Made by a program: the position numbers and the translations under genes. Positions 52,866 through 62,142 of a stretch of 64,000 bases of DNA are shown in pieces. A model generated the notes under the pieces. The model saw only the letters and a program-made list of their open reading frames with translations, searched no databases and was not told the origin of the DNA. This DNA comes from Rana temporaria. Lineage: Eukaryota > Chordata > Amphibia > Anura > Ranidae. Position 1 is the stretch's first letter. Each line of letters begins with the position of its first letter. The stretch covers positions 92,359,512 to 92,423,511 of the forward strand of contig NC_053499.1 of NCBI RefSeq assembly GCF_905171775.1, written 5' to 3'.

Positions 52866-53295
52866 TGTCTACTTATCCATTTGCAGGGCTCATGGGATTC
52901 TGTAGTGTAGTTCAGAAGTAATGGGATTCTTCTATGGAGGGTCTCCTGGTGGGGGGTAGCTTGGGGTGTCCGCAGCAACTGCATCAAGGTTAGCAGCGCA
53001 GCTCAAGGAGAGGGATTTCCTCCAGTTCAGGGATGGATGGCTTCCAGTTTAGGAAGGGCAGTTGCTGTGGTTAAATTGCAGCCAAGCCGGCTACGGCTGA
53101 CAATAATAGAACAATGCAGTCCGCACACTGTTCTGTTTATAGGTCCCCCGGCAGGTGTAGTGCATAGCACTAATTTGCGGCGCACTTCCGTGTTTCAAGC
53201 TGGAACGCACGCGGCGCCGGGCTATGATGTCATCGCGCGGGCGCCGTATGTGTTCCAGCGTGGAACGCACTACGGCAGCGAGAGCGCCTATTACA
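52866..53295 (-). mobile_element. gypsy LTR (copy B), right fragment
   Basis: Collinear with 27166-27620 of LTR copy A (CTACTTAT, CTTGGGGTGTCC, GCCGGCTACGGC, CGCACTTCCGTGTT, AGCGTGGAA blocks) and ends GCCTATTACA. The next 5 bp, AGTGC, equal the 5 bp before the left fragment at 28880. A minus-strand TATA-like ACCTATAAAC lies near 53137. Confidence 0.85.
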
Positions 53296-53445
53296 AGTGC
53301 TGTGCTGCTGTAGGATTTGTAACTGATCACAGGGTGCGTCTGTCCACCGACTCGGTCGATCGTCTGACCTTCATACTGTAAAAATGAATCAGTCTTGGAT
53401 CACCAGCTACCAAGCACCTGATGCTGATGTAAACGAATCATTTTT
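53296..53445 (+). pseudogene. hAT transposase remnant 2, C-terminal end
   Basis: Directly after the LTR the sequence reads GFVTDHRVRLSTDSVDRLTF, then NQSWITSYQAPDADVNES one frame over. These residues normally follow the hAT dimerisation motif that ends at 28879. The AGTGC duplication proves continuity with 27621-28879. Confidence 0.85.
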
Positions 53446-53589
53446 TTTTTAATGTGAGATCCCTTTAAGACTGCCTATGCTGATGCCGAGTGACTATCTT
53501 GTTATGCTGAGTGACTATCTTCTTCCTCCTCAATGTTCATGTTGATAGCTTGTAAGAACATTTTTGGTTCTGGTCACCGCCACCAGTGG

Positions 53590-54045
53590 CTAAGGCCCAA
53601 TTGTTCTGCCACTGTTTAACAGGGGCAAGTGATTAAAATGTTTGCTGTAATACTTTGCAGCAGGGCCCATTCCTGTGCCCACCAAGAGTAACTGTGAGGA
53701 CTTACAGTGTTGTGGCAACACCACCACCACCACCACCAAAGGCCCAATTTTTCTGCCCCTATTCAATAGGTGCGTGCAATTACAATTCTTGATATAATAT
53801 TTCACAGCAGGGCCCGTTCCAGCGCCCACCAAGAGTAACTGTGAGGACTTACAGTGTTGTGGCACCACCACCACCACCACCACCAAAGGTCTAATTTTTC
53901 TGCCACTGTTCAACAGTGGCATGTAATTACAATTCTTGATATAATAGTTCAAAGCAGGGCAATCCAGCGCCCACCAAGAGTAACTGTGAGGGCTTACAGT
54001 GTTGTGGCAACACCAACACCTAAGGCTCAAATTTCTGCAGAGTAC
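53590..54045 (+). repeat. Minisatellite of about 145-bp units, 3' of hAT remnant 2
   Basis: The phrase CACCAAGAGTAACTGTGAGG recurs at about 53679, 53828 and 53967, with ACAGTGTTGTGGCA, (ACC)n and TTTTTCTGCCCCT blocks between. Its position suggests it is the 3' region of the hAT element. Confidence 0.85.
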
Positions 54046-54160
54046 ATAGGCCCCTACTTTCAAACATCCGACTTTCAAATGACTCCTACTTACAAACGGA
54101 GGGAGACAACAGGAAGTGAGAGGAAATCTACCCCTAGGAAGGGAAATTCTCTCCTGTGAA

Positions 54161-54545
54161 GCCCTAAACACACGGCCCAGAATCTTGTCAGGAAAAAACA
54201 TTGTTTTTCCTGACTAGATTCTTGGCAAGAATCTCTTGCCGGCCGAGTGTACAGACACTCTATTCAAAAGAACTGTCGTTCTTTTGAATGGCACAAACAC
54301 GGTGACGTCATCGACTATGACGAGCATGCGCTCGTCACATTCGATGCCGTTGCCGCCATCTTGCTACACCCTACCTATGCCTTGGAAGCTACCGCGCATG
54401 CGTCAAAGTCATTTCGAGCATGCACAGGTTTCCACGGCGACAGGTAAGTATACAGACACCGAGAATCATGACGAAAAAATAGAGCAGGTTCTCAATTTTT
54501 CTTGTCGAGATTGCCGAGAAAACTGTGCGTGTGTACGAGGCTTAA
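54161..54545. mobile_element. Miniature element with ACACACGG-type ends
   Basis: GCCCTAAACACACGG at the left and GTGTGTACGAGGCTTA at the right are approximately inverted. Inner hairpins: AAACATTGTTTTTCCTGA and CTATTCAAAAGAAC / GTTCTTTTGAATGG. Confidence 0.5.
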
Positions 54546-55015
54546 GAGTTAATATGGAAAAAAGGTGTCTCCTCTCCACTGATGCTTTATCACCAATCCT
54601 TGTTTCCCTAAAAACCCCAAATTTACAAAATCCAATTGTCATTGGGACAGAAAGTGAGGGGAAATCTTCTGAACAGGTGCACAGACAGCAAAACAAATGT
54701 TACAGGGGTGATAGCCCTTCCCTATGTTTTCCAAAAATCTTAAAAATAGATTTTTGGCTGGAGCTACACTTTAAAAATGTACCAGTTCAAAATTACAAAC
54801 AGATTCTACTTAAGAACAAACCTACAGTCCCTGTCTTGTTTGCACCGCCTGTATACTGCTGTTGAGAGTATATAGGGCCTAATTTGGGTGCAGGGTTCCC
54901 CTTAAAATCCATACAAGACCCAAAGGGGCTAGTAATGGGCTGGCGGAGGGGGGGTACCCATGCAGTTTTTCTCAATGATTTTCATCCATATTGCCGGGAC
55001 CAGACATTACATTAA
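54546..55015. other. Unassigned, with a short foldback-arm piece
   Basis: 54889-54965 (GCAGGGTTCCCCTTAAAATCC and the following GGTACCCATGC) resembles the outer arm of the giant palindromes. The rest shows nothing recognisable. Confidence 0.4.
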
Positions 55016-55441
55016 GACCCCTTTTACACAAAGGCGTTTTTCAGGCAGTACAGTGCTAAAAATATCGCCTAAATAACGTCTGAAAAACTCCTTCCCAGCC
55101 TTCTCAATGTGAAAGCCAGAGGGCTTTCACACTGAGGCGATGTGCTGGCAGGAGAGAAAAAAATCTCCTGTAAGCAGCATCTTTGGAGCGGTGAGAGGAG
55201 CGGTATGTATACCCCTCCTTCACTGCTCCTTCCCATTTAATGGGAAACCGCGGTAATACCGCCCGCACTGCGCCTCTGCAGAGGCGCAGTGCGGGCGGTA
55301 TTAACCCTTAATCGGCCGCTAGCGGGGGTTAATACCGAACCGCTAGCAGCCGAATCCTGCAGCAATTCTGACGGTATAGCTCCGCTATTTTTAGCGGCGC
55401 TATACCGCCACCGCGCCTCCCGCCCCAGTGTGAAAGGGGCC
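55016..55441. mobile_element. Harbinger-type miniature element, 426 bp
   Basis: GACCCCTTTTACACA ... TGTGAAAGGGGCC between TAA (55013-55015) and TAA (55442-55444), the 3-bp target duplication of PIF/Harbinger elements. GC-rich, with a perfect 50-bp palindrome at its centre. Confidence 0.8.
55254..55303. repeat. Perfect 50-bp palindrome
   Basis: TAATACCGCCCGCACTGCGC... through CTCTGCAGAG at the dyad to ...GCGGGCGGTATTA, with no spacer and no mismatch. Confidence 0.97.
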
Positions 55442-55444
55442 TAA

Positions 55445-55683
55445 AGCCGCAAGCAGTTTTAAATGACTTTTATTCCATTAGAAATGTCATTTTGTGCAGG
55501 GACAGTTCTAAACACAGGAAACACGCACCACTTTACAGGCATACTATAGACACCCCAGGCACACTATTTAAAGGAATATTTAACTTTTTTTTTTTTCACT
55601 TTACACATCGTTAAAGTCACTTTTTTTTGCATTGATACATGTAACCTGGGGCAGAACCCGGGTCCCTAAACCCTTTTTAGGAC
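55445..55683. mobile_element. hAT-type foldback arm, left of the Penelope insertion
   Basis: Contains GTGCAGGGACAGTTCTA, GCATTGATACATGTAACCTG and CCTTTTTAGGACAATAAC, the arm words seen at 38460-38700. It continues across the Penelope element at 61814. Confidence 0.75.
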
Positions 55684-55698
55684 AATAACTTGCATAAT

Positions 55699-56040
55699 GG
55701 ACGAAAAAAACTCTGATGACTTAAAATAAAGTTGGTCTTTTATTGTCAAAATGCACATGCAGACACTGCAAACAACAGGTACAGAAATGGCCGACGCGTT
55801 TCACGCTGCAATTCAGTGCTTAGTCATGGCTAACACAGGTTCACACTAAAATAACATATATACCAATACCACCATCATGTGAGAAAACATCCGCCAATGG
55901 CGGTGCTTGATCAATCAAATAATTAAACAGTTAATTGCATGCATATTCAATCTGAATCATATAGAGCAGGTGATGTGACCTCCTTTACAATTAACAAATT
56001 AAAGTAAGAAAAAGAATGTAAAAAACATGTATATAAATAA
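55699..56040 (-). repeat. Penelope terminal repeat, left copy
   Basis: Inverted relative to 61343-61702 and very similar, but lacks about 19 bp near 55715 (the GTGCGGCTATCC block). Confidence 0.9.
55790..55830 (-). ncRNA. Hammerhead-ribozyme-like motif, left terminal repeat
   Basis: On the minus strand: GCC, ATGACTAA, a stem (GCACTG/CAGCGT) with loop AATTG, GAAA, CGCGTC, GGC. This has the order and spacing of a minimal hammerhead, but the conserved CUGANGA box reads AUGACUAA. Catalysis is therefore doubtful. Confidence 0.35.
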
Positions 56041-58073
56041 AACATATAATAGCAAAAAACACCTATATACCCCCTCAAGATTCCAAAAATGTGGAGTGAC
56101 AATTGTGACCTATGTGTAACTCCACATAAAGTTGCATGTTATATGCATGTTCTAAGTGTATAAAAAAGATAATGTTTTCGTGCATTAAAAAAACACAACT
56201 ATTGTTCAGATATAAGCACTCCTGTGTAATACTGTGAAATTCCTCATCAAACCAAGACGTAGGAGTAAAGATTGAAGTGCTTATATATCTATACTTTTGT
56301 TTTACTGTGTATATTTTTCTATTTAAAAATGGAAAAATTCTAGTTCCTTTATCTTTATATTTATTTTAATAATTTTATTTTTATAATTTTATTTTTATTT
56401 TTATATAGTTTATCAACTATGTTCCCAAAGTTTATTCAAAGTGTACATTAGTGTGACTTTGGTGAAATAGTTAATCCTCCCAAGAGAAGCCTAAGTGAAT
56501 ATAAAATATAATTTAGTGTTCCGCAACTGCCATTTATGAGCAGTGCGATCAAAAAAGTGTATGTATACTTGCTTAAAAGGAGGAAAAAAAGAAAAGAAAA
56601 CTTAATGTGAAAAAGACTGTTGAGAGTGTGAAGTGACCATATAATGATGAGAGAACATGCATATGTGAACTTGGTGCTGACAAATGTCTAGTGGAGGTCG
56701 TAGTCTAGTGCAAAAATCTGATGTCAAACACAGGGTTTGTATGTCAACTTTATGTCTATATCAGTCCAGACACTGCAGTATACATAGGGTCATAGTCATC
56801 AAATATGATATAATTATGTGTCCGGTTTGTAAAGTTGGCCCGAAAAATGCACCAGACATATGCTACAAATTAATGTTGTAAAGATCTGGAGGTTGCCACA
56901 TGACTTTCCAAAAGGCCGTAAAGGTATGCACCTAATGAAATCGATAGCCTTTTGTGTATATAAATCCGGATGCGTATAGAACAAGCCCAGAGGCTTGCCA
57001 AGAACGCATCCTGATAATATAACGAGCCCCTGTGCCCAAAAGTCAATTATTGTTTGCGGCCGGCGGTTTTCGTAACTATAGCCTAATGGAGATCATGATT
57101 TAATGTATAAATATGTTTATCAAACACAAAAATTGTGTGTATGAACACTATATCTGCAGTGATATAACACTGCAGCACACCGCAGATAGGCGGTTTGTCA
57201 GAAACCCGATCATGACTCTCCAGAAGGCCATTAAGGTGTACAACCAATGGAAGCAATAGCCCTGTGTGTGTGCATTCAAATATGTGTAAAACAAAACTGG
57301 GAATGGTGTCTTGAATTGAGGAAGGTGTAGCTATAATATATGCTGTAAGGGAGAGCATATAGCTCCTATGAAAAAAGATGGTGATAGATGTTATGTTCCG
57401 TAATCTGGGCTTCAGAGAAGCTCCGTTGGAACCGAAGGGAGGTGGTGTGGGTCGGGAAACCGCATAAGAAATATTCTCATATGGTACAAGATATTTTAAG
57501 ACAAAATGTACAAAGATGAAAGTTGAATGTCAGTTGGCAAGAACAAAGTAGGCAAAGTTATGTAGACGCCACAATAATTACTATGTAGTCAACCGATGGA
57601 CTAAATCAAAGTCCAAGGTCAGTGCATCAGTTAAGATAAAACAGTCTGGGTTGCAAATCTGGCATTCAAAATAAAATAAACGTAGCTATAAAGGCTACAA
57701 ATATGATCCGACCCACCCCTCCTCCCCTCCGAGCAGAACCCTTCTGCCTCTCAAAGTGAGTTTAATAAGGAACCCGAACAAATTATGAATCTAAATGAAG
57801 GTGAACTTGAGCAAAATAATGCATCAAGTCGAACCCATACAGAAACTCGCCCGTCTATAAGCCAATATACACATGTGTTTTATGATATCAATGACTTACA
57901 TGTAAAGACCTAATATACCTGGGTAGGTTATAGATAACAGTCACTGTGTATAAAGTCATGTATGTATGTGGAATGAAGAAAAGGGGGAATGATGTGACTG
58001 AAATGATACAAAGAAGGTAGAGAAGGGGGGGGGCATGGGTGTTCACGGGAGGAGGGAGAGGGGGGGGTGGCAT
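56041..58073 (-). other. 3' non-coding region of the Penelope element
   Basis: Two kilobases of AT-rich sequence downstream of the endonuclease. It holds two loosely similar blocks (about 56660-56960 and 57060-57300) sharing AATTATGTG/AAATTGTGTG, GACTTTCCAAAAGGCC / GACTCTCCAGAAGGCC and CACCTAATG / CAACCAATG words, that is, a diverged internal duplication of about 380 bp. Gn runs lie near 58030. No protein is recognised. Confidence 0.6.
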
Positions 58074-58355
58074 TCAATCATGGTAGTGTGAAACATCCCA
58101 ATCAAAATTAAGTCCCTTTGGCTGCCTGCAATCAAGATAGAATATCCAAAAAAACTCTCGCTTACAGAGGAGCTTGAACTTATCTCCTCCTCTAGGTGGA
58201 CATACTACCCTCTCCATGCCCTGTATGGATAGACTGGAAACATTTTTGTCATGTAAATTGTTCCAGTGTTTAGCCACGTTGGTGTTGTGGTTCTTCTCAA
58301 TGTCGTATAAATGATCACTGAGTCTATCCCTTAATCTCCTTATAGTTCTTCCCAC
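58074..58355 (-). pseudogene. Penelope GIY-YIG endonuclease, separated from the reverse transcriptase by one stop
   Basis: In the same frame as the reverse transcriptase and following one TAG (58359-58361). It begins YVGRTIRRLRDRLSDHLYDI, the YIG half and conserved Arg of the GIY-YIG nuclease whose first half (VVYVITC) lies just before the stop. NVAKHWNNLH and KREFFWIFYLDCRQPKGLN follow, the rest of the nuclease core with its Glu. In the family this endonuclease nicks target DNA to prime reverse transcription. The codon expected at the stop is plausibly CAG (Gln), a single C-to-T change. It could also be a younger member with readthrough. Confidence 0.88.
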
Positions 58356-58358
58356 ATA

Positions 58359-60437
58359 CTAAACACGACAAATGCTACATGTGATGACATAAACTACAAA
58401 TTTTGTGTTGCAGTTAATGAACTGTTTTATTTTGAAATCTCTACCGTTAGAACATAACTGAACCGTGCTGCCAGTGCCTACTAAAGGGCAATATCTGCAC
58501 CCATGGGTGCCACATTTAAAAGTGCCTACAAAATCAAGCCATGTAGGAGAGGCGGGTTTGGAGATGAACATGCTGGGTGAGAGAACACCCCCTAAAGTGG
58601 GGGCTCTACGGCTCACTGATTTAATGCCCTCAGACAGAATAGATGCATAAATACTGTCACTATAAAGGACAGGTAGGTATTTGTTCACAATTTGTTTGAT
58701 CTTATTGAACTCTGTACTGTAAGCTGTAGAGAATAAGGGGGCTGATCTGTGGACCGAAGACCCCGTCTGAGTGTCTCTCACTTGTTTTTTGGTCAACAAT
58801 GAGTCCCTAGATATGGTGTTAACCCTGCGTAGAGCGTTGTTGATGACAGTGGCTGAGTAACCTCTGTCCCTGAATCTGAGGGCCATTAGGCCTGCCTCTT
58901 TTGTGAAATCATTGGGAGAGGTGCATAGCCTTTTCAAGCGAAGAAACTGTCCATATGGGATGCTGTTTATGGTATGCGTCGGGTGGGATGAGTCAGCTCG
59001 CAATAGAGCATTGCCAGCTGTACTCTTCCTATAGAGTCCTGTGGAAATGCTGCCATTGGCTCCCGTGAGTGTTACATCCAGGAATTCTATGGTGATAGCT
59101 TGTAGATTACCCGTGAATTGAAGGTTCAACTCATTGTCATTGAGATATTTCAGCCATTCGTTCAGATCTGCAAACTCATCAGATACGATGAGGAGCAGAT
59201 CGTCGATATAGCGACAATATAGAATGGTATCTGAACGGCGGGGGCTGGTATCTCCAAAGATGCGGGACTTTTCCCACCACCCCATGTACAAATTGGCCAG
59301 GGATGGCGAGAACTTGGCCCCCATCGAAGCCCCGCACCTTTGGAGGTAGCAGACCCCGTCGAACATAAAGAAATTGTGTGTAAGTAAATAACGCAAAGCT
59401 AAAATAATGAATTCCTGTAGGGCCAGTGAATAGCGTCCCGACTGTTGCAGAAAGTAGGATACCGCTTGCAAACCCAGATGGTGTGGGATGCTGGAATAAA
59501 GGCTACACACGTCAAAGCTCATCCACCTGTATCCGTGCCCCCAGGGGACCCCTGTTAATTTGCATAAAAGATGCTTGGTATCCCTAAGGTACCCCGGGAG
59601 GACGGACACAAGTGGTTGCAACTGGCCATCCACCCACTCACCGAGTCGCTCATTGAGCGATCCGATGCCGGCCACGATCGGTCTGCCAGTCAAAGGCGAG
59701 AACCCCTTGTGCACTTTGGGCAAATAATGAAAAACCGGTGTTATGGGATGTGCGGGAACAAAAAGTTTGCTGTCAGACTCTGAAAAAATACCTACAGATA
59801 CACCCCTATCCAAAAGACATATTAGATCTTGTGTGAATTTTACAGTGGGGTTGCTGTTAAGGCATGTATATGTGGAAACATCTGATAATTGTCTCATGAC
59901 CTCAGCTTTATACATACAAGAGTCCAAAACTACGACAGCGCCCCCTTTGTCCGCATTCCTGATGACAATGTCCCGGTTAGAGCTCAGTGCTGTAACAGCT
60001 TCTCTCTCGGAATGTGTCAAATTAGATGGGTGCGGGATACCATGGCATCTGTGTGCCAGGTGAGTAAGATCTCTCTCCACTAGTTTCTGGTATAAGTTTC
60101 TGGAACCCAGCGGATAAAACCGAGATTGTAAATTGAATGATAATGAAGTTGGAGCATCCGCAGGATCCAAGAGGCAGGGATCCGATTCAGTGAGTAAATC
60201 GGTGAGATCTTGAAGACAACACACATCTTTGAACAAAGTAGGAGAAGAGACCAACTCACCCGACTCCAGACTGTTTACCGATGTGGTGTCCTCCTCAGTA
60301 GATGAAAAGAAATGTTTTTTAAGGGTGAGTTTTCTTGCAAACTTATTGACATCTAGAATGGTTCCAAACAAATTAAAATGGTTAGAAGGGCAGAAGTTTA
60401 AACCCTTGGATAAGAGATGGAGTTCATCCATGTTCAA
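58359..60437 (-). CDS. Penelope-like reverse transcriptase (692 codons)
   Basis: Copies element RNA into DNA at the nicked target. Motifs in order: NADKGGAVVVLD (161-172), HYLPKVHKG (237-245), GRPIVAGIGSLNERL (251-265), MSFDVCSLYSSIP (306-318), CGASMGAKFSPSLANLYMG (368-386) and the catalytic YIDDLLLI (410-417). A thumb region precedes a Cys-rich linker KCGTHGCRYC (641-650) and the GIY half of the endonuclease (VVYVITC, 681-687). These are Penelope/Neptune-type features and are telomerase-related. The start at 60437 is the first ATG in frame, but the frame is open upstream and overlaps the end of ORF1, so translation coupling or a longer N-terminus is possible. No frameshift is seen. Confidence 0.93.
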   Translation of the reverse strand: MNMDELHLLSKGLNFCPSNHFNLFGTILDVNKFARKLTLKKHFFSSTEEDTTSVNSLESGELVSSPTLFKDVCCLQDLTDLLTESDPCLLDPADAPTSLSFNLQSRFYPLGSRNLYQKLVERDLTHLAHRCHGIPHPSNLTHSEREAVTALSSNRDIVIRNADKGGAVVVLDSCMYKAEVMRQLSDVSTYTCLNSNPTVKFTQDLICLLDRGVSVGIFSESDSKLFVPAHPITPVFHYLPKVHKGFSPLTGRPIVAGIGSLNERLGEWVDGQLQPLVSVLPGYLRDTKHLLCKLTGVPWGHGYRWMSFDVCSLYSSIPHHLGLQAVSYFLQQSGRYSLALQEFIILALRYLLTHNFFMFDGVCYLQRCGASMGAKFSPSLANLYMGWWEKSRIFGDTSPRRSDTILYCRYIDDLLLIVSDEFADLNEWLKYLNDNELNLQFTGNLQAITIEFLDVTLTGANGSISTGLYRKSTAGNALLRADSSHPTHTINSIPYGQFLRLKRLCTSPNDFTKEAGLMALRFRDRGYSATVINNALRRVNTISRDSLLTKKQVRDTQTGSSVHRSAPLFSTAYSTEFNKIKQIVNKYLPVLYSDSIYASILSEGIKSVSRRAPTLGGVLSPSMFISKPASPTWLDFVGTFKCGTHGCRYCPLVGTGSTVQLCSNGRDFKIKQFINCNTKFVVYVITCSICRV

Positions 60438-60469
60438 GTCCTTTTTGGAAATGTTAATGACATTGTCAG

Positions 60470-61336
60470 TTACTTCCTTCTGGTTCCTCGCAAGGCATAT
60501 GGGGTGCGTGTAGTTTTTGCATCTCTTACCTCCCCTTCTGGTCTTTTTATGGTGGATTTTCGTTTCTTGGTGTCTTTGTTCCCGTGAGGGTGTCCATCAG
60601 ATTGTAGATCCTGATCTGGCTGTGAGCTGGGGGTGGTGTTGAGACGATCCGGGGATGACTCTGACCCCGATGTAGCTAGGGTGTCATATGCTACATCGTT
60701 CTCGATGTCAGAGAAGCTGACCTCCTTTGTTCTGTTCTTCTGGGGACGTCTAGACTGGAAGGGAAACTGTGTGCGTATGTAAACTTTGTTGTTTTCATAG
60801 TCAGCACGATCTCTTAATTGCTTTCCCTTTTTCGTATCAATAACGAGTTTTTCAAGTTTATCCAGTCGCTTATTCAACTTTCCGTCCAAGTCAGAAAAGT
60901 CGGGGTGTATTTGCATGGTTGTAAGTTCCTTTTGGACAGTTGTTATCTTATTTTGTAGTACACTGACTTGCTCTAAATTGGATTTAATAAGTATGTTCAT
61001 AAGGGTGAATGAGCATTTGTTCAATGTATCAGTCCACTCTTGTTTTAGTGTCTCATTGGATAACTCCGTAGTGGGGAACTTTTTAATGCGTAGACCCCGA
61101 GGTATTTGCTGTAGAGTGATATAATCCGAAAGAAAGTGAGTGTCCCAATACAGTTTGATCTCCTTGGCCATAGACTGTTCCAAGCGTCGGAACATAGCCA
61201 GGAGAGAGGTTCCATTGTCTTGGCTGGGTGCCGAGGTGGTGTAAGTCCCCAATCGGAACGGGTTCTCTGTTGAGGGTTTGAGGGTTCTGCTAAAAACTGC
61301 ATCTGAAGCCGCAGATGAAGATGTGCTTGGTTCCAT
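60470..61336 (-). CDS. Penelope-like ORF1, coiled-coil protein of unknown role
   Basis: An open frame of 288 residues from the ATG at 61336 (MEPSTSSSAAS), or 295 from 61357. The N-terminus is Ser/Thr-rich, residues about 40-90 are conserved-looking (FRRLEQSMAKEIKLYWDTHF), and the middle (about 110-180) is heptad-like (LEQVSVLQNKITTVQKEL, LNKRLDKLEKLV). The C-terminus is basic and low-complexity (KDTKKRKSTIKR). Such upstream proteins occur in some Penelope-like families. The function is not known; RNA binding or multimerisation is a guess from composition. Confidence 0.7.
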   Translation of the reverse strand: MEPSTSSSAASDAVFSRTLKPSTENPFRLGTYTTSAPSQDNGTSLLAMFRRLEQSMAKEIKLYWDTHFLSDYITLQQIPRGLRIKKFPTTELSNETLKQEWTDTLNKCSFTLMNILIKSNLEQVSVLQNKITTVQKELTTMQIHPDFSDLDGKLNKRLDKLEKLVIDTKKGKQLRDRADYENNKVYIRTQFPFQSRRPQKNRTKEVSFSDIENDVAYDTLATSGSESSPDRLNTTPSSQPDQDLQSDGHPHGNKDTKKRKSTIKRPEGEVRDAKTTRTPYALRGTRRK

Positions 61337-61342
61337 AAAAAA

Positions 61343-61702
61343 AGTTTTTATATACATGTTTTTTACATTCTTTTTCTTACTTTAATTTGTTAATTGTAAA
61401 GGAGGTCACATCACCTGCTCTATATGATTCAGATTGAATATGCATGCAATTAACTGTTTAATTATTTGATTGATCAAGCACCGCCATTGGCGGATATTTT
61501 CTCACATGATGGTGGTATTGGTATATATGTTATTTTAGTGTGAACCTGTGTTAGCCATGACTAAGCGCTGAATTGCAGCGTGAAATGCGTCGGCCATTTC
61601 TGTACCTGTTGTTTGCAGTGTCTGCATGTGCATTTTGACAATAAAAGACCAACTTTATTTTAAGTCATCTTGGAGTGCGGCTATCCAGAGTTTTTTTCGT
61701 CC
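61343..61702 (-). repeat. Penelope terminal repeat, right copy
   Basis: Full copy, including CAATAAAAGACC (AATAAA near 61639) and the GGAGTGCGGCTATCCAGAG block, followed by the 96-bp tail. Confidence 0.9.
61554..61594 (+). ncRNA. Hammerhead-ribozyme-like motif, right terminal repeat
   Basis: GCC, ATGACTAA, stem GCGCTG-AATTG-CAGCGT, GAAA, TGCGTC, GGC. Same altered core as the left copy; only the G-C stem and GAAA parts fit the consensus. Confidence 0.35.
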
Positions 61703-61813
61703 ATGTGCTACAATCAGCATTGCCAGCACCCTGGTGGTTCAACAACCCTTGATGATCTACGAGGCTCACCTGGAGCGGTGAAAGAATTGTCTGTTTTTAA
61801 TAACTTGCATAAT

Positions 61814-61962
61814 AGCCTTTAAAATTCGCACTTTTGATTTCTCACGTTCGAGTCCCATAGACTTTAACAGGGATCGAATGTTCGCACAAACTTTCGGTCC
61901 ATTCGCATGTTCTGGATGTGAACCGAACCCGGGGGGGGGGGGGGGTGTTCAGCTCATCCCTA
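61814..61962. mobile_element. hAT-type foldback element end, right of the Penelope insertion
   Basis: Continues the arm from 55683 (AGCCTTTAAAATTCGC, CCCATAGACTTTAACAGGG, CGAACCC and a long G run) to the terminus GCTCATCCCTA at 61962. Confidence 0.75.
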
Positions 61963-62005
61963 ACTGCAACTTATGCCAAAGCGTATATAAATCTTTCTTT
62001 GACAG

Positions 62006-62142
62006 GCCTACACCACCAGAATGGGGCTCCAAACATATAGTTCATTTAGAGGCTGTACAAGAAGGACTTCCACCCAGGAAAGGCTGAACCTGGCTAAGGC
62101 GACCAGCTGTAAGGGATTCCTGGTGAATCCAGTCTTGATCAG
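62006..62142 (+). other. Candidate 137-bp exon
   Basis: A good acceptor (ATCTTTCTTTGACAG, ending 62005) and donor (CAGGTGAGAA at 62140) bracket 137 bp with one frame free of stops (YTTRMGLQTYSSFRGCTRR...). I do not recognise the protein, and chance splice sites are common, so this is a weak candidate for host exon sequence. It lies in the only apparently repeat-free patch of this area (61963-62558). Confidence 0.2.

Larger units (their letters stand above)
55699..61798 (-). mobile_element. Penelope-like element, 6.1 kb, complete with inverted terminal repeats
   Basis: Bounded by the 15-bp duplication AATAACTTGCATAAT (55684-55698, 61799-61813). Terminal repeats of about 340-360 bp are inverted (55699-56040 against 61343-61702), with an extra 96-bp tail at the 5' end of the element (61703-61798). 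Coding is on the minus strand: ORF1 (60470-61336), then reverse transcriptase (58359-60437) and the GIY-YIG endonuclease (58074-58355). A 2-kb AT-rich 3' region follows (56041-58073). Inverted terminal repeats are a known arrangement in Penelope-like elements. One in-frame stop is the only clear coding lesion. Confidence 0.92.
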
